64,000 nt of DNA. It comes from Paraburkholderia flagellata. Its GTDB lineage: Bacteria; Pseudomonadota; Gammaproteobacteria; Burkholderiales; Burkholderiaceae. The stretch covers positions 806,001 to 870,000 of the forward strand of contig NZ_JAJEJT010000004.1 of NCBI RefSeq assembly GCF_021390645.1, written 5' to 3'. Shown here piece after piece: positions 52,753-61,212 of this stretch. The number at the start of each line of letters is the position of its first letter. Within the stretch, counting starts at the first letter, position 1. Below the pieces are notes generated by a model, which searched no databases, was not told the origin of the DNA, and was given only the letters and a program-made list of their open reading frames with translations. Position numbers and translations under genes: made by a program.

Positions 52753-53757
52753 TCAGAGATTGGGCGCGAAAACCCGCCCGGGCGCGAACTTCCGCTTGAG
52801 CGTACGCATCAGCAAATACACCGTGCCGTGGCGCTCGACGCCTAGCCGCTGCGTGAGCGTCGCACCGAACCCGTTGAGGAAACTGAATGTCGACGGACTC
52901 GAAAAGCCGTCGAAGTCGAACGTGAGCTTGCGCTCCAGCGCGCGGCCAATGCCGCTCCACAGCAGCAGGCTGATCGATCCGCTGTGCGCGTCCTGCACCC
53001 GCGACGAAAGCAGGTAATACATCGTCTGATGGTCCCAAACGAGGCCGATCGCCGCCACGAGTTTTCCACCCTGCCCATAGGCGCCGAGCAGCATCCCGGT
53101 CTTGCGCTGGACGAATGCGTTGACGAGCTCGCGCATGACCACATCCCCGTAGGCGTTGGTTCGAGAGCGTGCCGCGAGATTCGCTTCGTAGAACGCGATG
53201 AACTCGCTGGGCGTGAGGTCCGGCACGATGGTCAATTCACGCGACGCGCTGCGGATCACGTTGCGCGTCTTGCTGTTCAGACGCTTCCACGCTTCATCTG
53301 CCGTGGTATTGCGGTCGATGCGGAAGGTGTAGCGCGCCGATACCGTAAAACCATGCAGCGCGAACGCAAGCGCATCGCCAATGCGCGGGTCGAGCACCTG
53401 GAAAAAACTGTCGCAATCGGGCAACTGTTCGATCAGCTTGCCGGTGACGTCGAGTTCATGATGCAGTTGGCGGGCTTCGCTGCCGGTCACGGACTTGATG
53501 ACCGGCCCGAGCGTGCGCGTGAGCGGCGGCAGGTGCGAGACACGCCACAGTCGCGTGCGCTGCATCGCGTACGGCATCTCGCCGATGACCTCGTCGTTCT
53601 GCTTCACCACCGCAAGCTTCCAGTTGCCTTGCGTGGCGATATCGAGCCACCAGCGCTCATGAAAGATCGAAGGCGCCGCGCGTACCGGCACCGGCGCAAC
53701 TGTCTCAGCCGGTGCCTCGAAAACGGGCAACGTCCGGTCGTTTATGGTCGTCATCAA
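52753..53757 (-). CDS. BioF2-like / FemAB-type GNAT-fold protein
   Basis: A 334-aa soluble protein of the Acetyltransf_6 family. It has the acceptor-side region about 30-110 (FHERWWLDIATQGNW) and the C-terminal GNAT-like domain about 155-290 with TRNVIRSASRE, FVQRKTGMLLGAYGQGGK and LLLWSGIGRALE. The first two codons are ATG, so the true start may be 53754. It is convergent with the glycosyltransferase, with 40 bp between stops. A role in modifying a surface glycan or lipid is inferred from the context only. It is not obviously a paralogue of the 14567 gene beyond family level. Confidence 0.75.
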   Translation of the reverse strand: MMTTINDRTLPVFEAPAETVAPVPVRAAPSIFHERWWLDIATQGNWKLAVVKQNDEVIGEMPYAMQRTRLWRVSHLPPLTRTLGPVIKSVTGSEARQLHHELDVTGKLIEQLPDCDSFFQVLDPRIGDALAFALHGFTVSARYTFRIDRNTTADEAWKRLNSKTRNVIRSASRELTIVPDLTPSEFIAFYEANLAARSRTNAYGDVVMRELVNAFVQRKTGMLLGAYGQGGKLVAAIGLVWDHQTMYYLLSSRVQDAHSGSISLLLWSGIGRALERKLTFDFDGFSSPSTFSFLNGFGATLTQRLGVERHGTVYLLMRTLKRKFAPGRVFAPNL

Positions 53758-54270
53758 TCACCGGTATATTCTGTCTGCAAGCGCCGCGGGTGACACACGC
53801 GCTCTACCTCCCCCCCGGCGCCCACGCTCCTCAACCGCTTCTAGTCGGCATGGCAACGGCGTGTACTCAATGTGGCAGTTCACGCGGCAGGTGGTTTTAT
53901 CCCTCCCGGGTCTCGCGAGACTACGCGCAAGACGGCGCTTCGAGCGCTTCTGTTTTCGCTTCCGGGTTCACCTGCTCGCGCTGCGATGGAACGCAAAGCC
54001 CCATGGCGGCGAACTGCCATCCGTACATCGCCTCCAGTCTACGAACAGCACCCTGCCCGTTTACGCCAAAACCAAGACGTATGCGGTTGGGTTATCCCCC
54101 TAGCCGATTTTCGTCGGATCATACTGCTCGATTTCGCATTGCAGCATTGTGTCAGCCTGCAAACTGCTTGCGCGCCGAACGCCGAACGCCGAACGCCTAA
54201 CGAGAACGATTCGCGATTCACTAATTTGGTTAGGAATCCATCTGACATGACGCCCCCAACCCGTCGCCGC
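53758..54270. other. 513-bp intergenic stretch with a heptamer repeat
   Basis: No gene is supported. Several frames are open but have no ribosome binding site or recognisable sequence. The only structure is the GCCGAAC tandem repeat at 54174-54201. The region has lower coding character than its flanks and may be the wreck of a lost gene. Confidence 0.45.
54174..54201. repeat. four tandem GCCGAAC heptamers
   Basis: GCCGAAC is repeated at 54174-54180, 54181-54187 and 54188-54194, with a fourth unit GCCTAAC at 54195-54201. It is a short simple-sequence array about 70 bp beyond the IclR stop. Seven-base units make it a candidate variable-number repeat. Confidence 0.6.
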
Positions 54271-55134
54271 TCAAGCCAATGGTTGCGTCGTCATCGCTCG
54301 CGTGAGCCCGTGCATGGGACGGCGCACCGCCACGTCGAACGGGTTCGTTTGCGGCCCGATGATTTCGGCCTGCCGTTTTAGCAGTTCGACGATCGTGGGC
54401 AACCGGTCTTCAGTGAGACGCGCAGCCAGCGTGCCCACGCTCAGTGCGCCGACGGCGCAACCGTTCTGGTCCAGAATCGGCACGGCCACGCCCGCCATGC
54501 CCTCCAGCACGCCAGTATTGCGCCCCGCGTAGCCGAGCTTGCGCACGCGCTCGATCTCCGTGCGCAAATACACCTCGTCCAGCACACCGTAGCTGCGCAA
54601 GCGTGGCACGTTGAAACGAATGATTTCTTCGCGTTCGGCTTCGGGCTGGAACGCGAGAATGGCAAGACTGCCCTGCCCCACGCCGAGCGCCACGCGCCCG
54701 CCGATATCGCCCGTGAACGAGCGGATCGGAAATGGACCTTCGCACATGTCGAGGCAAACCGCGTCGAAACTGCTCTTTACGAGCAGGAAAATGGTGTCGC
54801 CAAGGCTTGCGCACAGGCGCAGCAACGCGGGCCGGCATAGCGTGCGCATGCCGCTGGGATCGCCCGCCTGCGCGGCGAGCGCAAAGAAGTCCACGCTCAG
54901 CCGATAGCGTTTGGTGCCTTCGTCCTGCTCGACCACACCTTCGGCGATCAGCCCCTGCAGCAGCCGATGCACGGTGGCCTGCGTCAGCCCCACAGTCTTG
55001 GCGAGCGCTGTGACGCGGCTACCTTCCGCCTGGCTCGCGCCCAGGGCGCGGATCACCGCGAATGCGCGCTGCAACACGCCCGCGCCGCGTGCGTCGTCGG
55101 CTGGCGTTCCACTTTTCTCTTCCACTGCCGTCAT
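54271..55134 (-). CDS. IclR-family transcriptional regulator
   Basis: A 287-aa regulator. The winged helix is at about 20-80 (LQRAFAVIRAL, GLTQATVHRLLQGL) and the ligand-binding IclR domain about 95-270 (GRVALGVGQGSLAILAF, TGVLEGMAGVAVPILDQNG). It is divergent from the eight-gene-scale ABC/oxidase operon, with a 321-bp intergenic region carrying two near-identical palindromes, so it is the probable regulator of that operon and of itself. The natural ligand would be the operon's substrate or its first breakdown product. Confidence 0.92.
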   Translation of the reverse strand: MTAVEEKSGTPADDARGAGVLQRAFAVIRALGASQAEGSRVTALAKTVGLTQATVHRLLQGLIAEGVVEQDEGTKRYRLSVDFFALAAQAGDPSGMRTLCRPALLRLCASLGDTIFLLVKSSFDAVCLDMCEGPFPIRSFTGDIGGRVALGVGQGSLAILAFQPEAEREEIIRFNVPRLRSYGVLDEVYLRTEIERVRKLGYAGRNTGVLEGMAGVAVPILDQNGCAVGALSVGTLAARLTEDRLPTIVELLKRQAEIIGPQTNPFDVAVRRPMHGLTRAMTTQPLA

Positions 55135-55148
55135 ATCGACCTCAATTT

Positions 55149-55167
55149 ATTCCATTCAGCGGAATAT
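55149..55167. promoter_or_regulatory. IclR-type operator candidate, proximal copy
   Basis: ATTCCATTCAGCGGAATAT is a palindrome (TTCC-N7-GGAA) just upstream of the iclR-type start codon. It matches the second copy at 55303-55321 at 17 of 19 positions. Confidence 0.65.
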
Positions 55168-55302
55168 CCGCCGAACGCTCGTACGAATGCGCGTGCTGGC
55201 CGAATCGTTGGCTCATCAGACGGTGCCTCGTCTGTGACGTCTGATTCAGGGATTTCCCGAAGTTCATCGGATGAAATAGCCAACAGGCTAGCGCGCCGCC
55301 AC

Positions 55303-55321
55303 ATTCCATTAAACGGAATAT
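55303..55321. promoter_or_regulatory. IclR-type operator candidate, distal copy
   Basis: ATTCCATTAAACGGAATAT, 135-150 bp upstream of the ABC operon start, is the second copy of the palindrome at 55149-55167. The centre-to-centre distance is 154 bp, so looping between the two is possible. Confidence 0.65.
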
Positions 55322-55455
55322 AAGTCAGATTTCTCTCGCTCGATGGAATTTTAAATTGACGTCCCAAAATTTGGCTAGCTACAGTCGGCTCAACGCCATG
55401 CACCGCGATTCACCCAGCGAGTGTCGGCGCAACCCATGCACTGGAAGGCCAAACC

Positions 55456-56556
55456 ATGTCGTTCCTCACCCTGACCGATGTGTCGAAATCGTTCGGCGAC
55501 CTGCAGGCGGTCACCGGCGTCAATTTGTCGGTGGAAAAAGGCGAGTTCGTCTCGCTGCTCGGCCCCTCGGGCTGCGGGAAAACCACGACGCTGCAGATGA
55601 TTGCCGGGTTCGTTGAGACCACGCGCGGACGCATCACGCTCGACGGTCGTGACATCACGCATATGCCGCCGAACAAGCGCGGCCTCGGCATCGTGTTCCA
55701 GAGCTATGCGCTCTTTCCGCACATGAGCGTGGAGCAGAACGTGAGCTTCGGCCTCGAAATGCGCGGCGTGGACAAAACCGAGCGCAGGGATCGCATCCGC
55801 GAGGCGCTCGCGCTCGTGCGCCTCGACGCTTACGCGCACCGCTTTCCGCGCGAGCTTTCGGGCGGCCAGCGCCAGCGTGTGGCGATCGCGCGCGCCATTG
55901 TGATCGCGCCGCCCGTGCTCCTGCTCGACGAACCGATGTCGAATCTCGACGCCAAGCTGCGCGAAGACATGCAGTTCGAGCTGCGCGCCATCCAGCGCAA
56001 GATCGGCACGACCACGCTGATGGTCACGCACGATCAGTCGGAGGCGCTCTCGATCAGCGACCGCGTGGTCGTGATGGAAAGCGGCCGCATCACCCAGGTC
56101 GACACGCCTTATCGCGCGTATGAGCGGCCCGAGAACGACTTCGTCTCGCAGTTCATCGGCAAGGCCAACATGCTCGCGGGCCGCATCGTCGCGCGCGAGG
56201 GCGACACGATCCGCGTGGATCTCGGCCACGATCTCGCGGAAACGGGGTCGACGGCGCAACTGCCCGAGCGCGGCCGCGCGGTGGGTGTGGGCGACGCGAT
56301 CACGCTGTGCATCCGCCCTGAAAAGCTCAAGCTGTGCGCAAGCGGCTCGGGCCGTCTTGCAGGACGCGTGACGAGCCGCTTCTTCCTCGGCAGCCAGTGG
56401 CTCTACCGCCTGGACAGCCGTGCGGGGGAGATGCTGGTGTGCTGCCAGAACGAGGGGAAGGAGCCGCTTGCCGAAGGCGACCAGGTGGGCATTGACTGGC
56501 ATAGCGACGCGATTCGCTTCATCCACAAGGAGGGCGCCCGTGTCCAGCACGCTTGA
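55456..56556 (+). CDS. polyamine/opine-type ABC transporter ATP-binding protein (PotA-like)
   Basis: A 366-aa importer ATPase. Walker A GPSGCGKTT is at about 36-44, the Q-loop is in FQSYALFPHM, the signature LSGGQRQR at about 134-141 and Walker B LLLDEPMSNLD just after; a TOBE domain fills about 285-360. It energises the two permeases encoded next. PotA-like ATPases serve spermidine/putrescine, opine and related amine importers. It is first in an operon, and its stop overlaps the permease start by 17 bp. Confidence 0.92.
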   Translation: MSFLTLTDVSKSFGDLQAVTGVNLSVEKGEFVSLLGPSGCGKTTTLQMIAGFVETTRGRITLDGRDITHMPPNKRGLGIVFQSYALFPHMSVEQNVSFGLEMRGVDKTERRDRIREALALVRLDAYAHRFPRELSGGQRQRVAIARAIVIAPPVLLLDEPMSNLDAKLREDMQFELRAIQRKIGTTTLMVTHDQSEALSISDRVVVMESGRITQVDTPYRAYERPENDFVSQFIGKANMLAGRIVAREGDTIRVDLGHDLAETGSTAQLPERGRAVGVGDAITLCIRPEKLKLCASGSGRLAGRVTSRFFLGSQWLYRLDSRAGEMLVCCQNEGKEPLAEGDQVGIDWHSDAIRFIHKEGARVQHA

Positions 56557-57445
56557 CGCTTCACAACGCGCGCCGCGCGCCACGATGCGCGCCGGCTGGC
56601 AGGCCTACATGCCGCTCTGGCTCATGAGCGCGCCCGCGATGCTGCTGTTCGCCGCGCTCGTGCTCGTGCCGCTCGCCATGACCCTGGCACTCACGTTCTA
56701 CCGCTTCGATCCGATGAGCGGCCCCATCGCCGCATTCGATCTGCACAACTACGTAGAAGTGCTGGGCTCGTCGTACTTTCACACCATCTTCCTGCGCACC
56801 TTCGGCATTGCGGCGCTCACCACGCTGCTGTGCGTCGTGATCGGCACGCCCGAGGCGTACATCCTCTCGCGTATGCGCGACCCGTGGCGCTCGCTGTTCC
56901 TGCTCGTGATCCTCGCGCCGCTACTGGTTTCCGTGGTGGTGCGTGCGTTCGGCTGGAGCATGCTGCTCAACATGAACGGCCTCGTGAACCAGTTCTTCGG
57001 CCTGTTCGGCGCGGGGCCCTTCAAACTCGAATACACGACCTTCGCTATCGTCATTGCGCTCGTGCACGTGATGCTGCCATTCATGGTGATACCGGTGTGG
57101 ACCGCGTTGCAAAGACTCGATCCGCAAACCGAGAACGCGGCGCTCTCGCTGATGGCCTCGCCGTTCACCACCATGCGCCGCATCGTGCTGCCGCAACTCA
57201 TGCCCGGCATTCTCTCCGGCAGCCTCATGGTGTTCGGTCTTTCGGCAAGCGCTTTCGCGATTCCTGGCCTGCTCGGCGGCCGGCGTCTGAAAGTGGCGGC
57301 CACCGCCGTGTACGACCAGTTCCTCAGTTCGATGAACTGGCCGCTCGGCGCGACGATTGCCGTGCTGCTGCTCGTCGCCAATCTCGTGGTGATGCTCACC
57401 TACTACCGCGTGCTCGAACGGCGCTACGCGCGCAGCATGGGCTAA
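56540..57445 (+). CDS. ABC transporter permease (PotB/PotH-like)
   Basis: A 301-aa inner-membrane permease with six helices. The EAA loop that docks the ATPase is around NAALSLMASPFTTMRRIVLPQ, of which I cite ASPFTTMRRIVLPQLMPG. The GTG at 56540 is selected for a near-perfect AAGGAGG 7 bases upstream and family-typical length. It pairs with the following PotC-like permease. Confidence 0.9.
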   Translation: MSSTLDASQRAPRATMRAGWQAYMPLWLMSAPAMLLFAALVLVPLAMTLALTFYRFDPMSGPIAAFDLHNYVEVLGSSYFHTIFLRTFGIAALTTLLCVVIGTPEAYILSRMRDPWRSLFLLVILAPLLVSVVVRAFGWSMLLNMNGLVNQFFGLFGAGPFKLEYTTFAIVIALVHVMLPFMVIPVWTALQRLDPQTENAALSLMASPFTTMRRIVLPQLMPGILSGSLMVFGLSASAFAIPGLLGGRRLKVAATAVYDQFLSSMNWPLGATIAVLLLVANLVVMLTYYRVLERRYARSMG

Positions 57446-57457
57446 GGAAAACACATC

Positions 57458-58252
57458 ATGCGCAAAAACGGACCGCTCGCCCTCACGTTCCACAGCTTCG
57501 TCATTCTGTTCGTGCTGGCGCCGCTCGTCATCGTCATTCTCGTGGCCTTCACGCCCGACGAAACCTTGACGCTCCCCACGCACGGCCTTTCGCTGCGCTG
57601 GTTCCGCGCGATTCTCGACTACCCCGACTTCATCACGGCGTTCCTCAACAGCCTCAAGCTCGCGTTCGCTTCGGCCACGCTCTCGCTCGTCATCGCGTTG
57701 CCCGCGGGTCTCGCTATCGGTCGTGCGCGCTTTCCGGGCCGCGGCTTTCTCAACGCGCTGCTGCTTTCGCCGCTCGTGATTCCGGGTCTCGTGCTGGGCA
57801 TCGCGCTGCTGCGCTTCTTCGCGATGATCGGCGCAACCGGCTCGTTCGCGTGGCTGATCCTCGCGCACATGATCATCATCACGCCGTTCGTCATGCGGCT
57901 CGTGCTCGCCTCGGTCAGCGGCCTCGACCGCAGCATCGAGCATGCGGCGGCCTCGCTCGGCGCGAACGCGTGGACCACGTTCCGCCGCGTCACGCTGCCG
58001 ATGATCGTGCCCGGCATCACGGGGGGCTGGCTGCTCGCATTCATCAACAGCTTCGATGAACTGACGATGTCGATCTTCGTGACCTCGCCGCAAACCGTCA
58101 CGCTGCCCGTGCGCATGTATATGTACGCGACTGAATCGATCGACCCGATGATGGCTTCCGTTTCCGCGCTCGTCATCTTCATCACGGCTGGTGCGATGTT
58201 TCTGCTCGACCGCGTGTACGGGCTCAACCGCATTCTGATCGGGCAGCACTGA
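57458..58252 (+). CDS. ABC transporter permease (PotC/PotI-like)
   Basis: A 264-aa inner-membrane permease with six helices and an EAA loop around AAASLGANAWTTFRRVTLP. AAGGAAAA precedes the ATG by a good distance. It starts 12 bp after the first permease and completes the channel. Confidence 0.9.
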   Translation: MRKNGPLALTFHSFVILFVLAPLVIVILVAFTPDETLTLPTHGLSLRWFRAILDYPDFITAFLNSLKLAFASATLSLVIALPAGLAIGRARFPGRGFLNALLLSPLVIPGLVLGIALLRFFAMIGATGSFAWLILAHMIIITPFVMRLVLASVSGLDRSIEHAAASLGANAWTTFRRVTLPMIVPGITGGWLLAFINSFDELTMSIFVTSPQTVTLPVRMYMYATESIDPMMASVSALVIFITAGAMFLLDRVYGLNRILIGQH

Positions 58253-58299
58253 ACACCGCCCGCCTCTTCCGATTCCTGCTGCCGCGCCACTGACCTTCC

Positions 58300-58638
58300 A
58301 TGAGCACCGTCACGCCGCTTTCCCCTGCCCAGTTCGTCCGCGTTGCCGAGACCGCGCGCGCGAGTGTTTCCTTCGTATTAGATGGCGTCGAAATCAAGGC
58401 GCTCGCGGGCGATACGCTGCTCACCGCGATCCTCACGCACCAGCGGCACGTGCGCCTCAGCGACTTCAGTACAGCGCCGCGCGCGGGCTTCTGCCTGATC
58501 GGCGCTTGCCAGGATTGCTGGGTCCGCAGCGAGGACGGCACGCGCCTGCGCGCCTGCTCTACGCCGCTGCGAGAAGGCATGCGCGTGCTGACGCGAATTG
58601 ATCTGGATGCCGAAGTTTACGACGGAGGTGCGCGATGA
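58300..58638 (+). CDS. [2Fe-2S] subunit of an HcnABC/opine-oxidase-type dehydrogenase
   Basis: A 112-aa ferredoxin-like protein. Cysteines C65, C70 and C73 (FCLIGACQDCWV) and C86 form the plant-type [2Fe-2S] site. Its relatives are HcnA of hydrogen cyanide synthase, OoxC-type subunits and the gamma subunit of D-hydroxyproline dehydrogenase. It shuttles electrons within the three-subunit enzyme whose other parts follow. Its stop overlaps the next start by four bases (ATGA). Confidence 0.88.
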   Translation: MSTVTPLSPAQFVRVAETARASVSFVLDGVEIKALAGDTLLTAILTHQRHVRLSDFSTAPRAGFCLIGACQDCWVRSEDGTRLRACSTPLREGMRVLTRIDLDAEVYDGGAR

Positions 58639-60071
58639 GCATGACCAAGCCTCCTCGCGTTGTCATCGTCGGTGCGGGGCCGGCCGGCATTCGCGCCGCG
58701 CAAACGCTCGTGGCAGCCGGACTGCGCCCCACTGTGATCGACGAAAACGCGCGCTGGGGTGGCCAGATCTATCGCCAGCCCGCCTCCGAAGCGGGCTTCT
58801 CGCGTACGAAAGCCGCGCTGTATGGCTTCGAGGCAAAGAAAGCCGATGCCGTCCATCGCGCCATGGCCGACCTCCTCCCGAAGATCGACTATCGGCCCAA
58901 TACGCTCGCCTGGTCGTGCGAGCCGGGGCGGCTCGACACCCTGCGCGAGGGCCGCGAGGCCAGTGTGCCGTGGTCGCATCTGATCATCGCGAGTGGCGCG
59001 ACCGACCGCATCGTACCGCTGCCCGGCTGGACGCTGCCAGGCGTTTATACGCTCGGCGGCGCGCAGGTCGCGTTGAAGGCGCAGGGCTGCGCCATTGGCC
59101 AGCGCACAGTGTTCGCGGGCACCGGGCCGCTGCTCTATCTCGTCGCCTACCAGTATGCAAAAGCGGGCGCGCAAGTGGCCGCCGTGCTCGACACGAGCCC
59201 GTTCGCGCGCCAGGCCGCCGCTGCGTCGAAGCTGCTCAACCAGCCGGGCACCTTCGCCAAGGGCGTGTATTACGTCGCGTGGCTCAAGGCGCATGGCGTG
59301 CGCATGGAGCATGGCGTTTCGCTCGCGGCCATCGAAGGCGACGAAGCGGCGCAATACATCCGCTGGCACGCGGCCGATGGGAAAGAGCATGCGATTGCTT
59401 GCGATGCAGTCGGCCTCGGCTACGGCTTGCGGCCCGAAACCCAGCTCGCCGATCTCGCGGGCTGCCGCTTCGCCTTCGACAGCCTCAACCGCTGCTGGCT
59501 GCCCGAACGCGATGCGGCAGGCCGCAGCTCCGTGCCGGGCGTCTATCTGGCCGGCGACGGCGCGGGTATCGCAGGCGCCGATGCCGCCGAACTCGCGGGC
59601 CGCCGCGCCGCACTCGCGGTGCTCGAAGACATGGACATCAAAGCGCCACGGCACGATGCCGATTTGCCCGATGCCGCGACGATCGAAAAGCGCCTCGAGC
59701 GCATTACGCGCTTTCGCGACGGCATCGAGCAGGCATTCGCGCCTCCGGCCAACTGCGCCGCCAACTGGCCCGACGACCTGACCATCTGCCGCTGCGAGGA
59801 AGTCGATGCCGGCACGCTGCGTAGTTGCATACGCAACGGTCTCGCCACCGAAGTCAATCGCCTGAAGGCGCTCACACGCATCGGCATGGGGCGCTGCCAG
59901 GGGCGTATGTGCGGCGAATCCGCCATGGCGCTCCTCAGCGCTGAAACCGGCAAGCCGCTGCACGAAGTGGGCCGTTTGCGCAGCCAGGCGCCCATCAAGC
60001 CGATCCCGATTTCGCCCATGCTGTTCGACGACGGCGTGCAGGTCATCGAAGAGGAAGCCCACGATGAGTGA
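58635..60071 (+). CDS. FAD/NAD-fold subunit with C-terminal BFD-like [2Fe-2S] domain (HcnB/OoxA type)
   Basis: A 478-aa flavoprotein. The N-terminal Rossmann motif is VVIVGAGPAGIRAA, a second dinucleotide site VFAGTGPLLYLVA is near 160, and the C-terminal BFD-like domain has CRCEEV and GRCQGRMCG cysteines (about 390-430). Proteins of this build are the A subunits of opine oxidase and alpha subunits of D-hydroxyproline dehydrogenase. It overlaps its neighbours on both sides, so the three genes are translationally coupled. Confidence 0.9.
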   Translation: MSMTKPPRVVIVGAGPAGIRAAQTLVAAGLRPTVIDENARWGGQIYRQPASEAGFSRTKAALYGFEAKKADAVHRAMADLLPKIDYRPNTLAWSCEPGRLDTLREGREASVPWSHLIIASGATDRIVPLPGWTLPGVYTLGGAQVALKAQGCAIGQRTVFAGTGPLLYLVAYQYAKAGAQVAAVLDTSPFARQAAAASKLLNQPGTFAKGVYYVAWLKAHGVRMEHGVSLAAIEGDEAAQYIRWHAADGKEHAIACDAVGLGYGLRPETQLADLAGCRFAFDSLNRCWLPERDAAGRSSVPGVYLAGDGAGIAGADAAELAGRRAALAVLEDMDIKAPRHDADLPDAATIEKRLERITRFRDGIEQAFAPPANCAANWPDDLTICRCEEVDAGTLRSCIRNGLATEVNRLKALTRIGMGRCQGRMCGESAMALLSAETGKPLHEVGRLRSQAPIKPIPISPMLFDDGVQVIEEEAHDE

Positions 60072-61200
60072 CACGCGCCACTTCCAGGTTGTGATTGCGG
60101 GCGGCGGCCTCGTCGGCGCATCGGCGGCGCTCGCGCTCGCGCGCAAGGGCGTGAGCGTCGGCTTGTTCGAGCGGCGCTTTTGCGGCGCGCAGGCGAGCGG
60201 CGTGAACTACGGCGGCGTGCGCACTCACGGCCGCAGCGCCGAGCAACTGCCGCTCGCGGTGCGCGCCCGCCGCGTGTGGAACCGCTTGCCGGAACTGATC
60301 GGCATCGACGGCGAATTCGTCGTGTCGGGGCACTTGCGCCTCGCGCGCCGCGACAGCGACCTCGAGGCACTCCACGCATGGTCTGCCATGGCGCGCGAGT
60401 TCGGCGTGGAGTCGCTGGTCATGAGCGGCGACGCATTTCGCCGCCGCTACCCGTGGCTCGGCCGGGCTGCCATCGGCGGGGCGCTCTGCGCGAGCGACGG
60501 CCATGCGAATCCGCGTCTCGTCTCGCCAGGCTTCGCGGCGGCGGCGCGGCGCGCTGGCGCACACGTGCAGGAGCAGACCGCGCTCAGCGACTTGAGCTTC
60601 GACGGCCGGCGCTTTCAGATGCGTGCGGGCAACGAGCGCATCAGCGCCGACTGGCTCATCAACTCGTCGGGCGCCTGGGCCAATACGGTGGCGGGCGCAT
60701 TCGGCGAAACCGTGCCGATGAAGCCGATCTACCCGAACATGTGGGTGACCGAGCCGCTGCCGCGCTTCATCGAACATAACCTCGGCGTGTACGGCGGCGG
60801 CGTCTACGCACGGCAGGTCGAGCGCGGCAACTGCGTGATAGGCGGCGGACGCGGACATGGCGACGGAGAATACGCGCAGCCTTCCACCGCCACCACGCGC
60901 GCCGTCATGCGCGACGCCTGCGCGCTGCTGCCCGGCCTGCGCGACGCCCTGCTGATCCGCACGTGGAGCGGCGTGGAAGGCGAAACGCCGGACAGCAACC
61001 CGATCATCGGATTCAGCAACACCACGCCGCGCCTCTTGCATGCCTTCGGCTTTTCCGGCGGCGGCTTTTTGCTCGCGCCGGGCGTGGGCGAAGTCCTCGC
61101 AGAACTCGTCACCGATGGCGCGACGAGCACACCCATCGAAGCGTTCGCTATCGGCCGCTTCACACAGTCTTCCGTTCATGCCGCTCTCCCAATCAAATAA
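60064..61200 (+). CDS. FAD-dependent amine/amino-acid oxidase subunit (DAO family, HcnC/OoxB type)
   Basis: A 378-aa D-amino-acid-oxidase-fold flavoprotein that should carry the catalytic site of the complex. The dinucleotide-binding VVIAGGGLVGASAALALA is at the N-terminus, with INSSGAWAN in the middle and a C-terminal GFSGGGFLLAPGVGE that closes the FAD site. It overlaps the preceding subunit by 8 bp. The substrate is likely an imino acid, opine or N-alkyl amino acid brought in by the adjacent ABC system. Confidence 0.88.
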   Translation: MSDTRHFQVVIAGGGLVGASAALALARKGVSVGLFERRFCGAQASGVNYGGVRTHGRSAEQLPLAVRARRVWNRLPELIGIDGEFVVSGHLRLARRDSDLEALHAWSAMAREFGVESLVMSGDAFRRRYPWLGRAAIGGALCASDGHANPRLVSPGFAAAARRAGAHVQEQTALSDLSFDGRRFQMRAGNERISADWLINSSGAWANTVAGAFGETVPMKPIYPNMWVTEPLPRFIEHNLGVYGGGVYARQVERGNCVIGGGRGHGDGEYAQPSTATTRAVMRDACALLPGLRDALLIRTWSGVEGETPDSNPIIGFSNTTPRLLHAFGFSGGGFLLAPGVGEVLAELVTDGATSTPIEAFAIGRFTQSSVHAALPIK

Positions 61201-61212
61201 GGAGTCCCCACG

